In this document: piece after piece, positions 1 through 12,291 of the stretch
How positions within the stretch are numbered: the first letter of the stretch is position 1
Layout: every line of letters begins with the position of its first letter
Source of the DNA: Durusdinium trenchii
Taxonomy: Eukaryota > Sar > Dinophyceae > Suessiales > Symbiodiniaceae
Reading direction: 5' to 3'
NCBI GenBank assembly: GCA_963970005.1
Contig: CAXAMN010022895.1
Span: 139,840-203,839 of the forward strand
Length of the DNA stretch: 64,000 bases
Program-made: the position numbers and the translations under genes
The notes under the pieces: model-generated
What the model was told of the DNA's origin: nothing
Seen by the model: the letters and a program-made list of their open reading frames with translations, nothing else
Databases searched by the model: none

Positions 1-850
1 AGCCCCTCTTACATCACTTGCATCACAACACCTCAAAAACCATACATTTTTAATCCCAATCGTGCACTCATTTTTTTCGCTCTCAGTCTCTGGGTTAGCC
101 CTCCGAAATTGATTCGTGTGCGACCACCCACTTCGTTCGCCCAACCCAACTTCAGCCTAGCCTATCGGCTGGCTTTCGTGATTGCTACTATTAGTGAGTT
201 GTTGTTACAATATTGTCCTTTCAAGTCTCACATCACCAAAGCTGGGCTTGGGCGCTTTGGCGTGCTGCTTCTCTGGGGCGAAGCCGCTCCAGGTTCGCAA
301 CCAGCTGCCCGCAAGCGTCCCCGCACGGAGATGGAGGCGGAGGTGGGGTGGGGTGCTAGCAGTAGTGGAGGGTGGGCAACTCAGAATCCATGCTTTAACT
401 CCAACTACCACTGGTACTCGTACCATGGAATTAGATATAGATATTTGTTGATTGGGTTCCCTCATTTGAGACATGTTCTATTTTTTGGGGTGTTGGTGGA
501 TGTTGGAGAAGGATAGCAAGAGGTCTAGCTGTAGCTAAAGAAATGACCAAACAAAAGGCAGTGGAAGATTCCATGACACAAATTAAGTTTGGGACAGATC
601 TCTATGTAGGGTGTAGTCACAGTGCCTTCGAAGGGTCCCTGGTTGAGAAAGACTATAGCCTTAGAAACCACCCTTGCAAGTGGTAGCGTTACTGCTTGGG
701 ATGTGCATACCAGAAACCCAGCAGATGTTCGAAGGGCAGGAAAGGAACAATCATGGGCAACGGCAAACATGTCTTGCTTAGATCCATGCTTTTAACAGTA
801 TCTATTTCTTACCCACATTTGTGGGAGCAGAAGCTAACTTCCAAGCTCCT
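1..850. other. Start of window, no gene recognised
   Basis: I see no supported gene. Positions about 1-190 resemble the sequence that flanks the copia element on both sides (about 12,560-12,680 and 20,840-20,945). The shared stretches are a TGCATCA...CCTCAAA block and a CACTTCGTTCGCC...AAC block. This is therefore one copy of a dispersed repeat. Confidence 0.4.
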
Positions 851-879
851 GATAATCCAGTGGCTGGTGGATTATTTGG

Positions 880-1175
880 ATCGGCCAAGCAGGGGGATCC
901 ACCGGGTCAACAGGGGCGACTCCGCCGGGTCAAGAGCCGCCGCCCGACGGAGGAACCGAGTTCACGCTCCTTTCGCGCCAGGCGCCACGGAAAAGGGCTC
1001 CGGGAGGAGCTGGAGACGAGGCTGGACATCAAGGGAAGCCTTGGAAGTTAGGGAAGCTCTACAGTAGCCGTGTTTGGCGTTGGGTCAATCTCCGGCCCGG
1101 CCGTGGAGACGTTCGGATGCGCCGGGATCGGCATGAGCAATGCATGGACCGCTTGGAGACCTTTGCAGGCTTGCA
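880..1175 (+). CDS. Exon-like open frame, unrecognised
   Basis: One plus frame stays open from a TAA near 857 to about 1264 without needing an ATG. It encodes a Pro/Gly-rich start and then a basic, Trp-containing segment around VWRWVNLRPGRGDVRMRRDR. Two other frames are also open over part of this GC-rich stretch, so the frame choice is uncertain. I recognise no family. It could be an exon of a plus-strand gene continuing to the exons at 2849-3454, or a retroelement remnant. Confidence 0.2.
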
Positions 1176-2848
1176 GATTCCCAATACGTCACACTTTCAT
1201 TACTCTCTCAACCTAAGCACTGTACAATCTGTCCAGGTCCTTTTTGACCTGGTTGATCCATCCTGACCTCAGCTGACCTCACCTAAGTAAGGTCCAGCCA
1301 AAGTCACACGGGTGATTTGGCCATCTGATGCCATTTGCCACACACAAAGGCAAAGGGTTGCGGGGCTGGAATGTGTATCCACCTGTGCGCAGGAGCAACA
1401 GGTGCGCCGCAGCAGACGTGGAGAGGCCACGGCGGGAGTCCAAAAGGACACGTCGACGTGTTTTTTCAATAAGAATCGACCACCTGTCTTTTTTAAAGAG
1501 AGACTTCACATATATCATATATGGTATACAGATGTATACAGTCATAGTCTTCATGTATACTATTTTTTTAGTTTTAAGTCTCTCTGGTTCACGGTCATGC
1601 GACCCTTGCTGTGGACACCACGCTTGCGCGGTTCATCGTCCGGTCGAGGCCAACGTGACGCTGCTCACCGAGTTGAAGCCGCGGCCGCGCGCAGGCGCCC
1701 GTCGGGGTGCCGAGTGTGGCCGTGACAACCCTGAGATCCCTCAGACTGGACAGTCCGAAGTCTGCCAAGCAGAGCCGAACGAACATTGAGAAGTCTGCGA
1801 CGGGCCGGTTTGGACTCCGCAGACCAAACCAGACGCCCAGACCCTCGTGCGCCCAGACCGTACCTCGTGCGCCAAGCTGCAAGAGCCGCACTTATCGCAC
1901 CTGGGCCGTGCCAAGGCTTGGAGTCGCCTGAAGTGCGGAAGCAGCTTCCAGCAGTGGCGCTCTTAGTGGATGGGTTTCGGAGTCTGAACGGTCTGGGAAG
2001 GAGTGTGGAAGGGTGGTTTGGAAGGTGGTGTTGGAGGTTGCTACCAGGCATGTGAGGGTGCTGGATTGGACTGGATCTCTTCATGAAATACGGGCTCCCG
2101 TGTTGATGGCTCACGGCAGCCAGAACGGCTCTCCTGGTCACTCGCGCAGCGACGGGGGTTCGGATTCTCTGGGAGGCGACTCAGAACCCGACTCCGCGAA
2201 CGGATGACTTCAGCCGGGCCAGAGATGGCAACTGGGGGGACCGAAGTTCCACTGGTGAGTGGACAGAATCTGCAGGGCTGGGACGTGCTCCCAACGCTTG
2301 GGACAGGTCCGAACAGGCGAAGCGGCGGTCATTCTAGACCGTTCTTCCAGAGCTTTCTAGGTGGAGAGAACCCATGTGAACCTATCTGCCATGATCTCAG
2401 CTTTTGAAGCCCTAGGATGTGGAAGGCCCTCCCTCGACGGAGAAGCAACCGCGTGGAGAGCGACAGGCGGATCCCAGCAGCCGTGGGCGGGGCTCGACAT
2501 GGCTCGACCTTCGTGCACTGGACACTTGGACAGGACCACGAAGGGGAACAAACCTGTCATCACGTGCTTCTTCAACGACCCAGTTCACATCTTTTGTTTT
2601 TCTTGCACAGTACGCGATAGATACACAGAATCAGAGCATACAAGGGCCAAGAGGGTCTGCTGGCACTACCTTCAGGAAAAAGTTCTGATGCAAATGCCTG
2701 AGAGCCTGAGATGTTCTGAAAAACATCTACCCTGCCACCTGATACTGTATATACCGATAAATGTGTTGAGGGTTCTTGTTTGTGAGTGTGTGTCATGTGT
2801 AAGTTTGATTTGTTTGATCTCTTTGTGTTTTGTTTTGGGTCTTGATAG

Positions 2849-3454
2849 CCGACGAACTTTGCCTCGCTTCGAAGGCAAATGTCGATGAGACCAAGAACCT
2901 TGTGGCGCAGCTCAAGGACGCTGCACGATCTGCGCATCATGAAGACCTGGCCAGATGCGCGGATCAGGTTTCAGACTGTCCGGCTTTGGAGAAGAGAAAC
3001 AGACTTTTTATGCGACCCGTCTGTATTTCACCTGTCTCAACTCTGTAGTCCCTTTGCGCCTTTGCATTTGCTCCCGACCTGACGGGAGATGTCGTCAGCC
3101 TATGGAGATGCCGCCTCGCGTTTTCAAGACCACTGCAGGAGCAGCAGCGCAGGGTGGAAGAAGCCGTGGCGCAGCAGGTGGGAAGAATCAAAAAATGATC
3201 ATATATGATCATGCAAGCCCCTGGAAACATCTTGCGCAGGGGTTAACAACCAACCCATGGGAGGCCTTTAACGACCTTGATCGTGATGTTTCTGGTGATT
3301 TGTTTCAATCTCTTCTTAAGTGCCAGCCTTGTAATCATCATGGAAGATTGTCGTCCTCAACAACTTGCCTTTTCGCTACACTTGGTTGATAGCTGCACTT
3401 GTGGGAGGCTTGCGCATGTTCTCGGGTCTTGGAAGAATTGCCAACCATGTTCTG
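2849..3454 (+). CDS. Three exons of an unrecognised plus-strand gene
   Basis: Three pieces join in one reading phase. Exon 2849-2967 follows a T-rich tract and AG, and ends CAG before GT; it encodes a helical segment containing VDETKNLVAQLKDAAR. A 39-base exon, 3139-3177, encodes EQQRRVEEAVAQQ and is followed by GTGGG. Exon 3393-3454 follows GATAG and ends at a strong GTGAGT donor; it continues the helix as LHLWEACACSRVLEEL. The joined product is a charged, probably coiled-coil stretch of about 72 residues. A further exon may begin at about 3749. I do not recognise the family. Phase agreement across three exons is the main support. Confidence 0.4.
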
Positions 3455-3929
3455 GTGAGTTTCCGTGGATTGCTCTGTACTCTTGGGGTGATGTTCTGGG
3501 TGCGGGCCTCTCTCAAGAGAACTGTAGCAATTCTTCCGTCGCAAGGAACTGGTAACCGTTGGTTGAAAGATAATTGAAAGAGGAAGACACCAAGGTTTCT
3601 GTTGATCATTGTTGAAGGTGTGAACGGTGAACGGATCAAGCAAAGCAGCAAAGCGAGGGGAGGTTCGGTGATGGGGGATGTCAAGCAGAGTTCCTTTGAA
3701 GTCACTGTATGCTTTGTGCAGCACTCTTTTCTCCTCGAACAGGAGGCTGCGAGCTGAAAGTCGGGGATGTGGGGGATGCGGCAGCAGGACACTGGCTGCG
3801 TGCGGTGTCAGCAGGAAACTGGATGGCTGTGGCGAGCCCTGCAGGATTGCGGCCATCACAGAGAGGGGTCCTACATGGTCCTACCATTTTTTGTGGAAAG
3901 CTGATGATTTGAAGGTTAAGCCATGATGG

Positions 3930-4320
3930 GCGCCACAGCTCAGTTTCTTTCGCAGGCTGTGGGAAGGATTTTCTCACATGCCCATGCATGTGTTTCTTTG
4001 TCGCCACAAATGCACATCGCCTGTGCAGTTGTTTGACGGTGGCAAATCGATGAGGATGCTGTCGGCCAGGTTATTGTAGGCTGATGTGCACTTTGATAGA
4101 CGCTTTGATTCTGGGTCGACAAGGTTTTTGTGCTTTGGAAACTTTAGGTGTGGTGTCCTAAAACTACACCGATCTCGTGAAGTTGTTGTACAGGCTAAGC
4201 TAATTCGTCCGTGAAACTTGGCGAGGCTTTTCATTGCCTTGCTTTTTGGGTGGAGAGACAGTGCGATGCACTGCCACTCCTGATCTGAAAGCTTATTGGT
4301 GCCGAGCTTGGGAAATCCTA
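3930..4320. other. No gene recognised
   Basis: Ordinary-composition sequence between the plus-strand exons and the AT-rich block. Short open frames on both strands show no family resemblance or splice-site support. Confidence 0.3.
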
Positions 4321-4930
4321 TTCATAAAATGAAGACTAACAATTTTTCTTGAATTCACATACATATTTTTTATACACGCAAGATCTGCGACAAATTCTAT
4401 ATAATGTATTTTTTATTTATATATATCTTATATTTCTTTGATTTAGAAGGAATTTTGATTTTCGATATATATTTTTAGATTTTTTGATTTATTTATAGTG
4501 ATAATTTGATATAATTATGAATTTCTAGGAGTTATAAAGGGGTGGGGTTTGATTTTTAAATACTAAATGAATTTCTATCGAAAAATAAAATAAAATAATA
4601 TTATATTATATATATAGATTTTTTTTTTTTTTAAATTATTATTAATGTTATATATATATTATTAATTTTGTAGTTATAAAAATATTTTAAATTATATATA
4701 TTTATAGAAATTGATTTATATATTTTTATATAATATATTCATTAACAAAATATATTTAAATTATTTAATAAATATTTTTGAATATTATTTTATATAATTA
4801 ATATTTTAATTACATATATATTAATATATATTTTATAAAAAAAATGTAAACCTTAATTTATATTAATTAAATATTTATATATTTATATATATAATAAAAT
4901 TATTACGATTATATAATAATTGTTAGGGCA
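4321..4930. repeat. AT-rich block
   Basis: About 600 bases dominated by TATA, ATTAA and poly-A/T runs with almost no G or C. It begins fairly abruptly after 4,320 and grades into the mixed-composition sequence that follows. No coding is possible beyond trivial lengths. Confidence 0.8.
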
Positions 4931-7900
4931 TAAATCACGATGAAAACCGTCGAAAATACGTATTAATTATGCCAGGGGATTTCAAGGCCTATTACAATAA
5001 ATCGTCGTAGATGGATAATAAAATCTAAAATCGATATAAGACGGAATTACAAAATTATATTTGGAATATTGGAAATTATATCTATAAACCCACTTGGGAA
5101 TACTCGCGCATATGAAGGGGATGATACCATTCATCGATTAGATTCTATAGAAAATATTTTTGCGGGTGCGCGATTTGAAGCAATGGTACTAATATGGACC
5201 CTTGATGCTCGGTGGGGGGTTAGAAGGTATTTTTGCCACCCTACCCGGAGGCTGGTAAGGCGGTTATTGCCCAAACAATTATCTCCAAAATATAATATAA
5301 GTATTATCAAGATGGTTCGGCGGCGTTTTATTGCACCGTCTAGCACCTTCCCTCAAATTAAGGTGCCAGGAGGCCTCCCAAAAAGGCTTATGAATGATAT
5401 TATATAATTATCAACATGATCTTGGGTGAGTGAGGTTTAAAGCTGCACCCGCAATATATTAAGGATAGATTGCCCGAATTCTGCATTCGAAGGTGAGTCA
5501 AAATACAAATCATTTCTTGAGCCTTTGGGCGTTGGTAGCGGCTAGGGGTTACGTTGAAGGCTCGTGGGTCTGTATCTCATCAGGATCAGTTGCGTGATGT
5601 TATTGCCACTAAGCTTGAGGACCAAATGAAATAATTTTATAGGCTCTCCTGGCTGCGGACCGACAGGTCGAACCACTATGGGACGGAAATCGTGGTATTA
5701 TCTGCTCCCTAATCCTTTGGCATTTGCTTCATGGTAGCAAATCTCTGAATGAAATCTGTCTTCTGAATCAGACGTAATATGGATTGCAATACTTTATTGA
5801 GATTTTCCGAATTCATTGGGTCCTGCTTGTTTGGTCGTAGGCACTGTATATGAGGATCCCAATTCTTGTAGTTCCAATGATTCGACGAAATAGGGATCTA
5901 TTTTGTTCGGAGGTCCTGATTTGAGGCGTCGTCTGATACGTCGAATTTTAATGTCATTATTCGACGAATTAGATCTTCTGGCAAGGTATGAAATAGGAAT
6001 AATCGCAAAGATTGAAAGGCTTCCTCTATTTGGCATCGATTATACGATTCCATCGAAATTTATATCATCAAGGGCATTACGCTTCCTTTGTCGCATTGCA
6101 GAAATATCACGAACGAACGGTCTAATGCTAGTTGATTGAGCTTTTTTTTTTGTCTGATATTTAGCCGGGCTAATATTAGCAACAGGTCGTTGTCCTGCGA
6201 GGAAGAGCCCTTGAGTTGGATGTTCTGTTGGAGCGATTAGGTCCGGAATTCCATTTGGATGACTCGTCTATCACTGTTCGAGGGCGTTTGCTAAAATATT
6301 CCCCATATATTTCTATTAAATTGGAGAAATTTTGATCGTCTGGCTGCATAATCTCTGGCATATTGGTTGATCAAGCTCGGATATAATAAGTGGTTTTGGG
6401 CCAGGGCGTGCTCAAGATAATACAAAATGGCGACAAATAATTTAACCTATTCATGCGGGGAATCAAAATTCGATGCATACCTATATAATTGCGAATCTTG
6501 GTCCTGTAAGAGTCCCGCCCAAAGGACGGGGATATATTGATTGATAAATTGCAGGATGGAATTGATCTAAATTATCGGAAGGCATACCTGTGGCAGATCC
6601 GATTAATGGATGATCTATATGATGATGTATATGAGCCATTGCAATCGGAATTCAGGTCAGAAGGGTATTGAATATTCTGGTGAGTGACGAATTGTGGGGA
6701 ATAGGCCTAGATTCGGGTGATCCGATATTGGCTGGCTGGGGGGGAGGACTTACGAGATTATATAAGCAATAGATCGGGGTCACGTCTGGCAAACTGCCAT
6801 GCTTGGCAGGAGATATGATCGGATCAAAAGACAATCCACGAAGGATATGATAGATTCGGATTGGAGATAAAGATCTTTGGCAGGACTTTCTATCCAAATA
6901 TTTCGGGCATAAAGGATATTCAAATGTTCTGGCGCATTTCCCTGGGACGATTATCTTCGTTTGGGGCACTTAATCGAGGTGGCTGCATCGGCCTGCATGG
7001 AGCCGGAGGCGGAAGGCTATTCATGAGAGGCATGGGTCTGTCGTATATATTGCTCCAAGCCCTGGGTACTCGTTTGGCATCGGTTGCGATGATGGAGGGT
7101 CGGGACTGAGAAACGGTCAATCTCCGGGGATGGCCATGGAGCCTCTGGCTTGGGGCGGTATATTTGGATATGATATGGATCTCCAAATCAAGGTAATAAA
7201 TATCAATTTGGTCAGATTCAGGAAAAATATTCATAATTCGCTTGTTCATAGGCATCATCGGGTAATGGTCTGGGTGCATATTATGACCATCAAGGGTTGA
7301 ATCTTCTGGGATTTCAATTGATATAATAGATATACGCCAATCCCTGATCCGAAGTTCGCGGCCTATTTGATCCTGTCTATGCAAGGTTTATCAAAATGGA
7401 TTGATATTCAATTTTGGTGTCGATTCAAAAAATGTATAAGAATCTTGTAATTATACAATGCTATGATTGGCAAATTCAACACGAAGAGATATCTGTGCGG
7501 CGCGAGGCAGGAATGGATCAAATTGAATATATTTTATGGGAGGTGCAGGATGACCAAATCACGTCTCATCATATTCCAATCTATGGAATCAATTTTTTTC
7601 CATATTAAGAGATATCTGGAAATCATCATGAAGACCAAATCGATCAAGATTCTTTTGATCGGATTGATATGCTACTCGAACCATGCGGCAATGCTCTGAC
7701 ACAAACAATAAATAATCGATGGTGCTTCTGCCGGGCAAATATGCATATAATGGTAGGCCGCGCAAAATTGAATATGTAATTCGCATGATTTGAATAATAA
7801 GGATGTCCAAAATAGATTCATTGATGGGGTGCTGGAGGCATATCGGTCGCAAGGCCTGTGGTTTATTGCATGTTGTGCCAGGCTTGGCTAGCAGGTGGAG

Positions 7901-8440
7901 CCAACCTGCCGACCAATGTGGAAGGTGGGATTGCATTAGCCTACTGCTATCTATCCTGAATTGCACGAAAAATCATAGGAACAATATCCGGTGCAAGAAT
8001 CTTCCATATAATAGTCGACAATCAGGTGTCAAGACCTCTGTGGCAGATAAAGCATTCCGACCGCCAGTCAGGCCTTTCAAGATGAAAAGTTCAGCCTCAA
8101 GTGCCGGACGGCCAGGGAGATGAAATTCTGGATCGTTAAATATATTATCAAAGAATGCTGATATTTTTTTGAAATTCAGATTCGGATGCGTCGATGCCAT
8201 TCGAAGGCATCGTATTGCAAGGTATGGTCAACACTATCAATGAGAATTAATATAAATCATTTATAAATCCTTGTTGTTTGTACAGACGATGGATCTGCTT
8301 GATATATTTTCCTGAAGAACTCCGGTAATATTGAATCGGTTATGGTCATAGCCTCCCGTCTGGTCTATCATATGCGCGGAGAAATTGATGACGTGGGAAT
8401 GGGGGCGTCATGCGATGTGGACTATCGAGAACATTTTATT
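4931..8440. other. 3.5 kb moderately AT-rich stretch without recognisable genes
   Basis: The longest open frames are 112 residues on plus (5069-5407) and 154 on minus (6920-7384). Neither resembles a known family, and frames on both strands are about equally open. GAT, ATT and ATAT words are frequent, as if a GC-richer sequence had gained many C-to-T and G-to-A changes. I see no intron-like exon structure, rRNA or tRNA. It may be a heavily decayed mobile element, but nothing in it proves that. Confidence 0.35.
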
Positions 8441-8855
8441 TAACATAATTATTTTGAGGAATTGTCCCGATGCCAAATTTGCATCAATCGACTCTAATAT
8501 TAACTAAATCTTTAAATTTGGGTTCAGCAATCTCGGCAAAAGGTTTTTTTTAGCGTCCCATAAATAAATCAACGATACATATTATTAATAAGAATAATAA
8601 ATAGATTTTGATATATAGATATATTTTATCTTCTTCCCACTTAAATATGATAAAGAACTTCTAATGCGGCATTAATATACCATATATATAGATTAATATA
8701 TAATTATGAAATCATTAAATCGATATATATATATAAATTCGAATCCGAATCTAAATATATAAATTAAGAAAATATATTGCAAACAATATATGGAAACATC
8801 AATTATATAGAATATATATTACATTTGTTATTTCAATATATATATATATATCCGT
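8441..8855. repeat. AT-rich block with sharp right edge
   Basis: About 400 bases of TATA-rich sequence ending in a TATATATATA run at about 8,838-8,850. It then switches within a few bases to the GC-rich start of the satellite that follows. Confidence 0.75.
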
Positions 8856-10450
8856 CGATCCTGGCCTTGCTGACGCCTAGCCGGGGCGGCGCCTAGGACA
8901 CCGTAGGGTGGAAGCCGTTGCCAATGGATATGCCTTGCAATATCCAGAACAATCGCCCTCTTGGCCTGGCTTTTGCAACCTCCAATTGGGACCTCCCCTG
9001 AATCTTTTTCTATTAGGGACTTTTGGCAAGTACCTCGGACTTGTCTTGGTCCCTTGGGCTGGCCTAAATGCCTCCCTGGTACCGGCCTAGATACCTCTAT
9101 CTATAGGCTTTCGAAGGCGACGATAGGCACTAACAACGGCCGGGCCCGAGACATTTCAAACCCCCTTAGACCCTGGTCCATAGGCAGCCCGCCATCGGCT
9201 TTTCCTGGTCCCTGCAACTACCTCGGGCTTGTTTTGGTCCCTTGGGCTGGCCTAAACACCTCTCCCTGGTGTTAACCTAGACCGCTCTACACTGGCAACG
9301 GCCGCCCGAAACATTCCAAAATCCGGTAGACCTTGTTCCATGGCAATTGGCCATAGGCTGCTTTTGGCAGCTACCTGGAGCTTGTCTTGGTCCCTGCAAT
9401 TACCTCGGCTTTATTTTGATCCCTTGGGTTGGCCCAAACACCTCTCCCTGGTGCTGGCCCTAGATACTATATCTATAGGGTTTCGAAGGCGGTATTAGGC
9501 ATTGGCAGCGGCCGGGTCCGAAACATTTTAAAAGCCTTGGACCCTGGTCCATGGGCAGACGGCCATCGATTTGTCCTGGTCCTTGCCAATGGCAATTACC
9601 TCGGGCTTGCCCCTGGTCCGTAGGACTGGCCTAAATACCTCTTCCTAATCTTAGTGTGGATATCTCTATTCATTGGGTTTCGAAGGCGATGCTAAGCATT
9701 GGCAACGGTCGAAATATTTCAAGACCCCCCTGAGACCCGGTCCATGGGCAATCGGCCATAGGTTGCTTTTGGCAGCTACCTGGGACTCATCCTAATTCCT
9801 AATCCGTGGAATTAAGTTAAATATCTTTCCCTGTTACTAACCTAAATATCTCTATCTATTGGATTTCAAAAATCTTAAGCATTCGGCCGGGCCCGAAACA
9901 TTTCAACATTCCTTAGATTTACTTTTGACAATTACCTAAATTCCATAGATTAACCTAGATATTTAGTTTTTAATTTTCGATAACAATATTATATATGCAT
10001 TAATAACGGTCGGCTCCGAAATACTTCAAATTCCTTTAAAATTTAACTCCTAAACATCTGGATATAAATTACTTTTAACAATTACCTAAGATTTATTTTC
10101 ATTCCTTGAAATGATATTAAATGCCTAAAAATAATCTAAATTTGTAAGTATATTTTTATCGTTTTTATCTAAATATTTTAATTTATTATATTTTTAAAAA
10201 TATTATTAAATAATAATAACGATCAAACCTTAAATATTTCAAAGATTCTTCAAATCAAATCTATAATTTATTTTTAATAACTATTTAGCATTTTTATTAA
10301 TTCTAGCAATTAATAAAATTATTTATATTAATTATTACGAATCATTTTATTTTTATATATTTCCCTAGTGTTAACCTAGAAATTTTGATTTCTTAAATTT
10401 TAAAATCGTCATTAAGTATCAATATAGTTAACTTCAAATTTCAAAAAAAT
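8856..10450. repeat. Eroding tandem satellite, unit about 185 bp
   Basis: A unit containing TTGGGCTGGCCTAAA, TTTCGAAGGCGA, GGCCGGGCCCGAAACATTTC and GGTCCATGGGC recurs. The TTGGGCTGGCC landmark is at about 9,053, 9,241, 9,423 and 9,620, with degraded versions near 9,805, 9,944, 10,105 and 10,301. The first copies are GC-rich. Later copies keep word order but replace C and G by T and A: GGCAACGGCCGGGCCCGAAACATT becomes AATAACGATCAAACCTTAAATATT-like near 10,215. Short open frames inside the unit are not genes. Confidence 0.8.
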
Positions 10451-10562
10451 CAAACAAAAATCGATAAAATCAATATATTACAATTATTTATTATATCTAT
10501 ATTAATTTAACTATTATGTATATATATATATATTATATACTATTTAAATTATTGCCTCATTC

Positions 10563-11081
10563 ACTGAGATATGTCCAGGAAAAATCTCCAAATATAGAGT
10601 ATTTTTCTATGCTCTCAAACACCTGGCTTTGCATGTCAAGGAGAAGATCCAAGTCGTCATTTATGACCACTAGGTGCGGAAGCAATGGACGCCACACCGA
10701 GCCTACGAGAATTACCCCGACTTATTCACCGGGCTCGAGTGCGAGGACTTCGAAATAATCCGACCCTTGCTGTTTGCGCGCAAGGAATTCAAGGAGAATC
10801 CTCTTCGAAACTACCTGCATAAAAAGACCATGAAGGTTATCAAGGAGGTTGCAGCGCGGCACACTCCCACTACCATTCTCGATTTACAAACCAACATTAA
10901 TGAAGACGCGGAAAGCATCCTCCTGGCGAATACAAAGAGAATTAAAACCTTATTGAAAGATAAATCCCACTACTTTCACAAAGGTAGGAGCACTAAATCA
11001 GGCAAGGTGCCATTCATCCAACAGAAGAAGGAAATCCTTCAAGAATTAATATCCAAATCCCCCCAAAATAGGCACAACTAG
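10563..11081 (+). pseudogene. Broken open frame, family not recognised
   Basis: One plus frame runs about 36 codons (YRVFFYALKHLALHVKEKIQ region), meets an in-frame TAG at 10,671-10,673, then continues 135 codons to a stop at 11,079-11,081. The second part is rich in Lys and Glu and reads like a real globular protein (RPLLFARKEFKENPLRNYLH). No ATG starts the long part, and the region follows AT-rich DNA. It may be a decayed gene or mobile-element fragment. It could also be an exon whose first part is non-coding. Confidence 0.35.
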
Positions 11082-11640
11082 GCGCCCTTCCGCACTAACG
11101 CGATTTACAAACATTGCAAACAAAGGTTCCACTCCAAGAGTCCCATTCAAGAGCTCCGAGATACTCTTTCCCAGGACTATATTGCCCCAATTACAACAAC
11201 CAATCAAGCATAAGACGCACATAGAAATCATGAAAGACATCATCCAAAACCTATATTCGTTGCCGTAAATGCAAAAGCTATGTGTTCGCCAGAATTTCTC
11301 AAAAAGCCTTTGAGAAATGGCTCCATGCGCCATCCGAAGTTAGCGCGAATCCTAAAAATCAACCTGAGAAGCTGCAAAACGAAAGCCAGCGCTTCCCTTT
11401 CTCGACAACTGCGCGTCGAAGCAAGCAAATGAGCTCGCGCAGCTGCTTGCGGCCGCGTGTCAAATCTGCTTCATGTCTTGTTCTGCCCACACAGAAGTAA
11501 CCATGTCAAAACAAAAACCTGCGCTTCCTGGCAATTGAGGGATTCGGTGTCATTTTGCCCGGAAATTTCCTCTGCACAGGGGGGGGTTTGGATGGAATCC
11601 GATGTTTTAGGCCGTAGCCAAACCTATCCACATTGACATC
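11082..11640. other. No gene recognised
   Basis: Mixed-composition sequence with short open frames only (62-95 codons on minus, 72 on plus), none with a family resemblance. Confidence 0.3.
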
Positions 11641-11669
11641 ATTTGGTGTCTGGACATGGAATGGGAGGT

Positions 11670-12140
11670 CTCACTGTGGGAAGTGCAGCATGGCCACATG
11701 AACGGGACTTGCTTTACAGGTTGACACTGGATCTGATCCACTAAGGTTGAGCATGACCCTACCTATGGTCTGGTTTTCACCAACTATTGCTGGGTGCTCG
11801 ATAATTGATATCACCGGTTCATCATTGCACCCACAAGTGTGATAGACCTTCAGAAATGGCCAGTGAGCAATGGAGATACCAAAAAGTCCAAGGGGTACAC
11901 TGTGTACATCGATTGAACTAATCATAGAAGTGGAAAACCACCTGTTGGGGCTATGCCATCCACTTCTATGCTTATTTCGGGGAGTGTGCACCTAGACATA
12001 CCGCCTATAAACCCTAAGGGTTGGACTATGGAAGCATATTGCATATGGACCCTTGACTGACCTTCCAAATCCTCACCTGAGTCCCCTTCAGGTGTCCACA
12101 ATCGACCACTCTGGTGCAAGCAGAAGCATGCCCACAAGAT
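11670..12140 (-). repeat. Dispersed repeat copy with an inverted-repeat core
   Basis: The core at about 11,922-11,975 is CATAGAAGTGGA, about 24 bases, then TCCACTTCTATG, a near-perfect hairpin. A related sequence lies at about 22,640-22,735 (CAAGTGGA ... TCCACTTC). On the minus strand both give the peptide pattern LPEI..EVDG, followed by NRW.ST.MI. This marks a repeated family rather than chance similarity. Confidence 0.4.
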
Positions 12141-12291
12141 TGAATCCAGCCCTTGAACGTGCCCAAAACGAAGGTCAGGCAGGTGGCTTATTTAGTTTAG
12201 TTTTAATCCTATAGTCGTTTGCATGTTGCTCTGAAGCTAGCCTGGGCCCGTACAAATACTATGTTGCCAAACCTCTTACACACCCACACAA

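Noticed and set aside
4931..8440. Possible organelle or bacterial insertion
   Set aside because: No rRNA, tRNA, plastid or mitochondrial gene motif could be seen and neither strand has a coding bias; I cannot exclude it without a database search.
8908..9623. Open frames of 60-104 codons in the 8.9-9.6 kb region
   Set aside because: Each is a readthrough of the 185-bp satellite unit and recurs with it.
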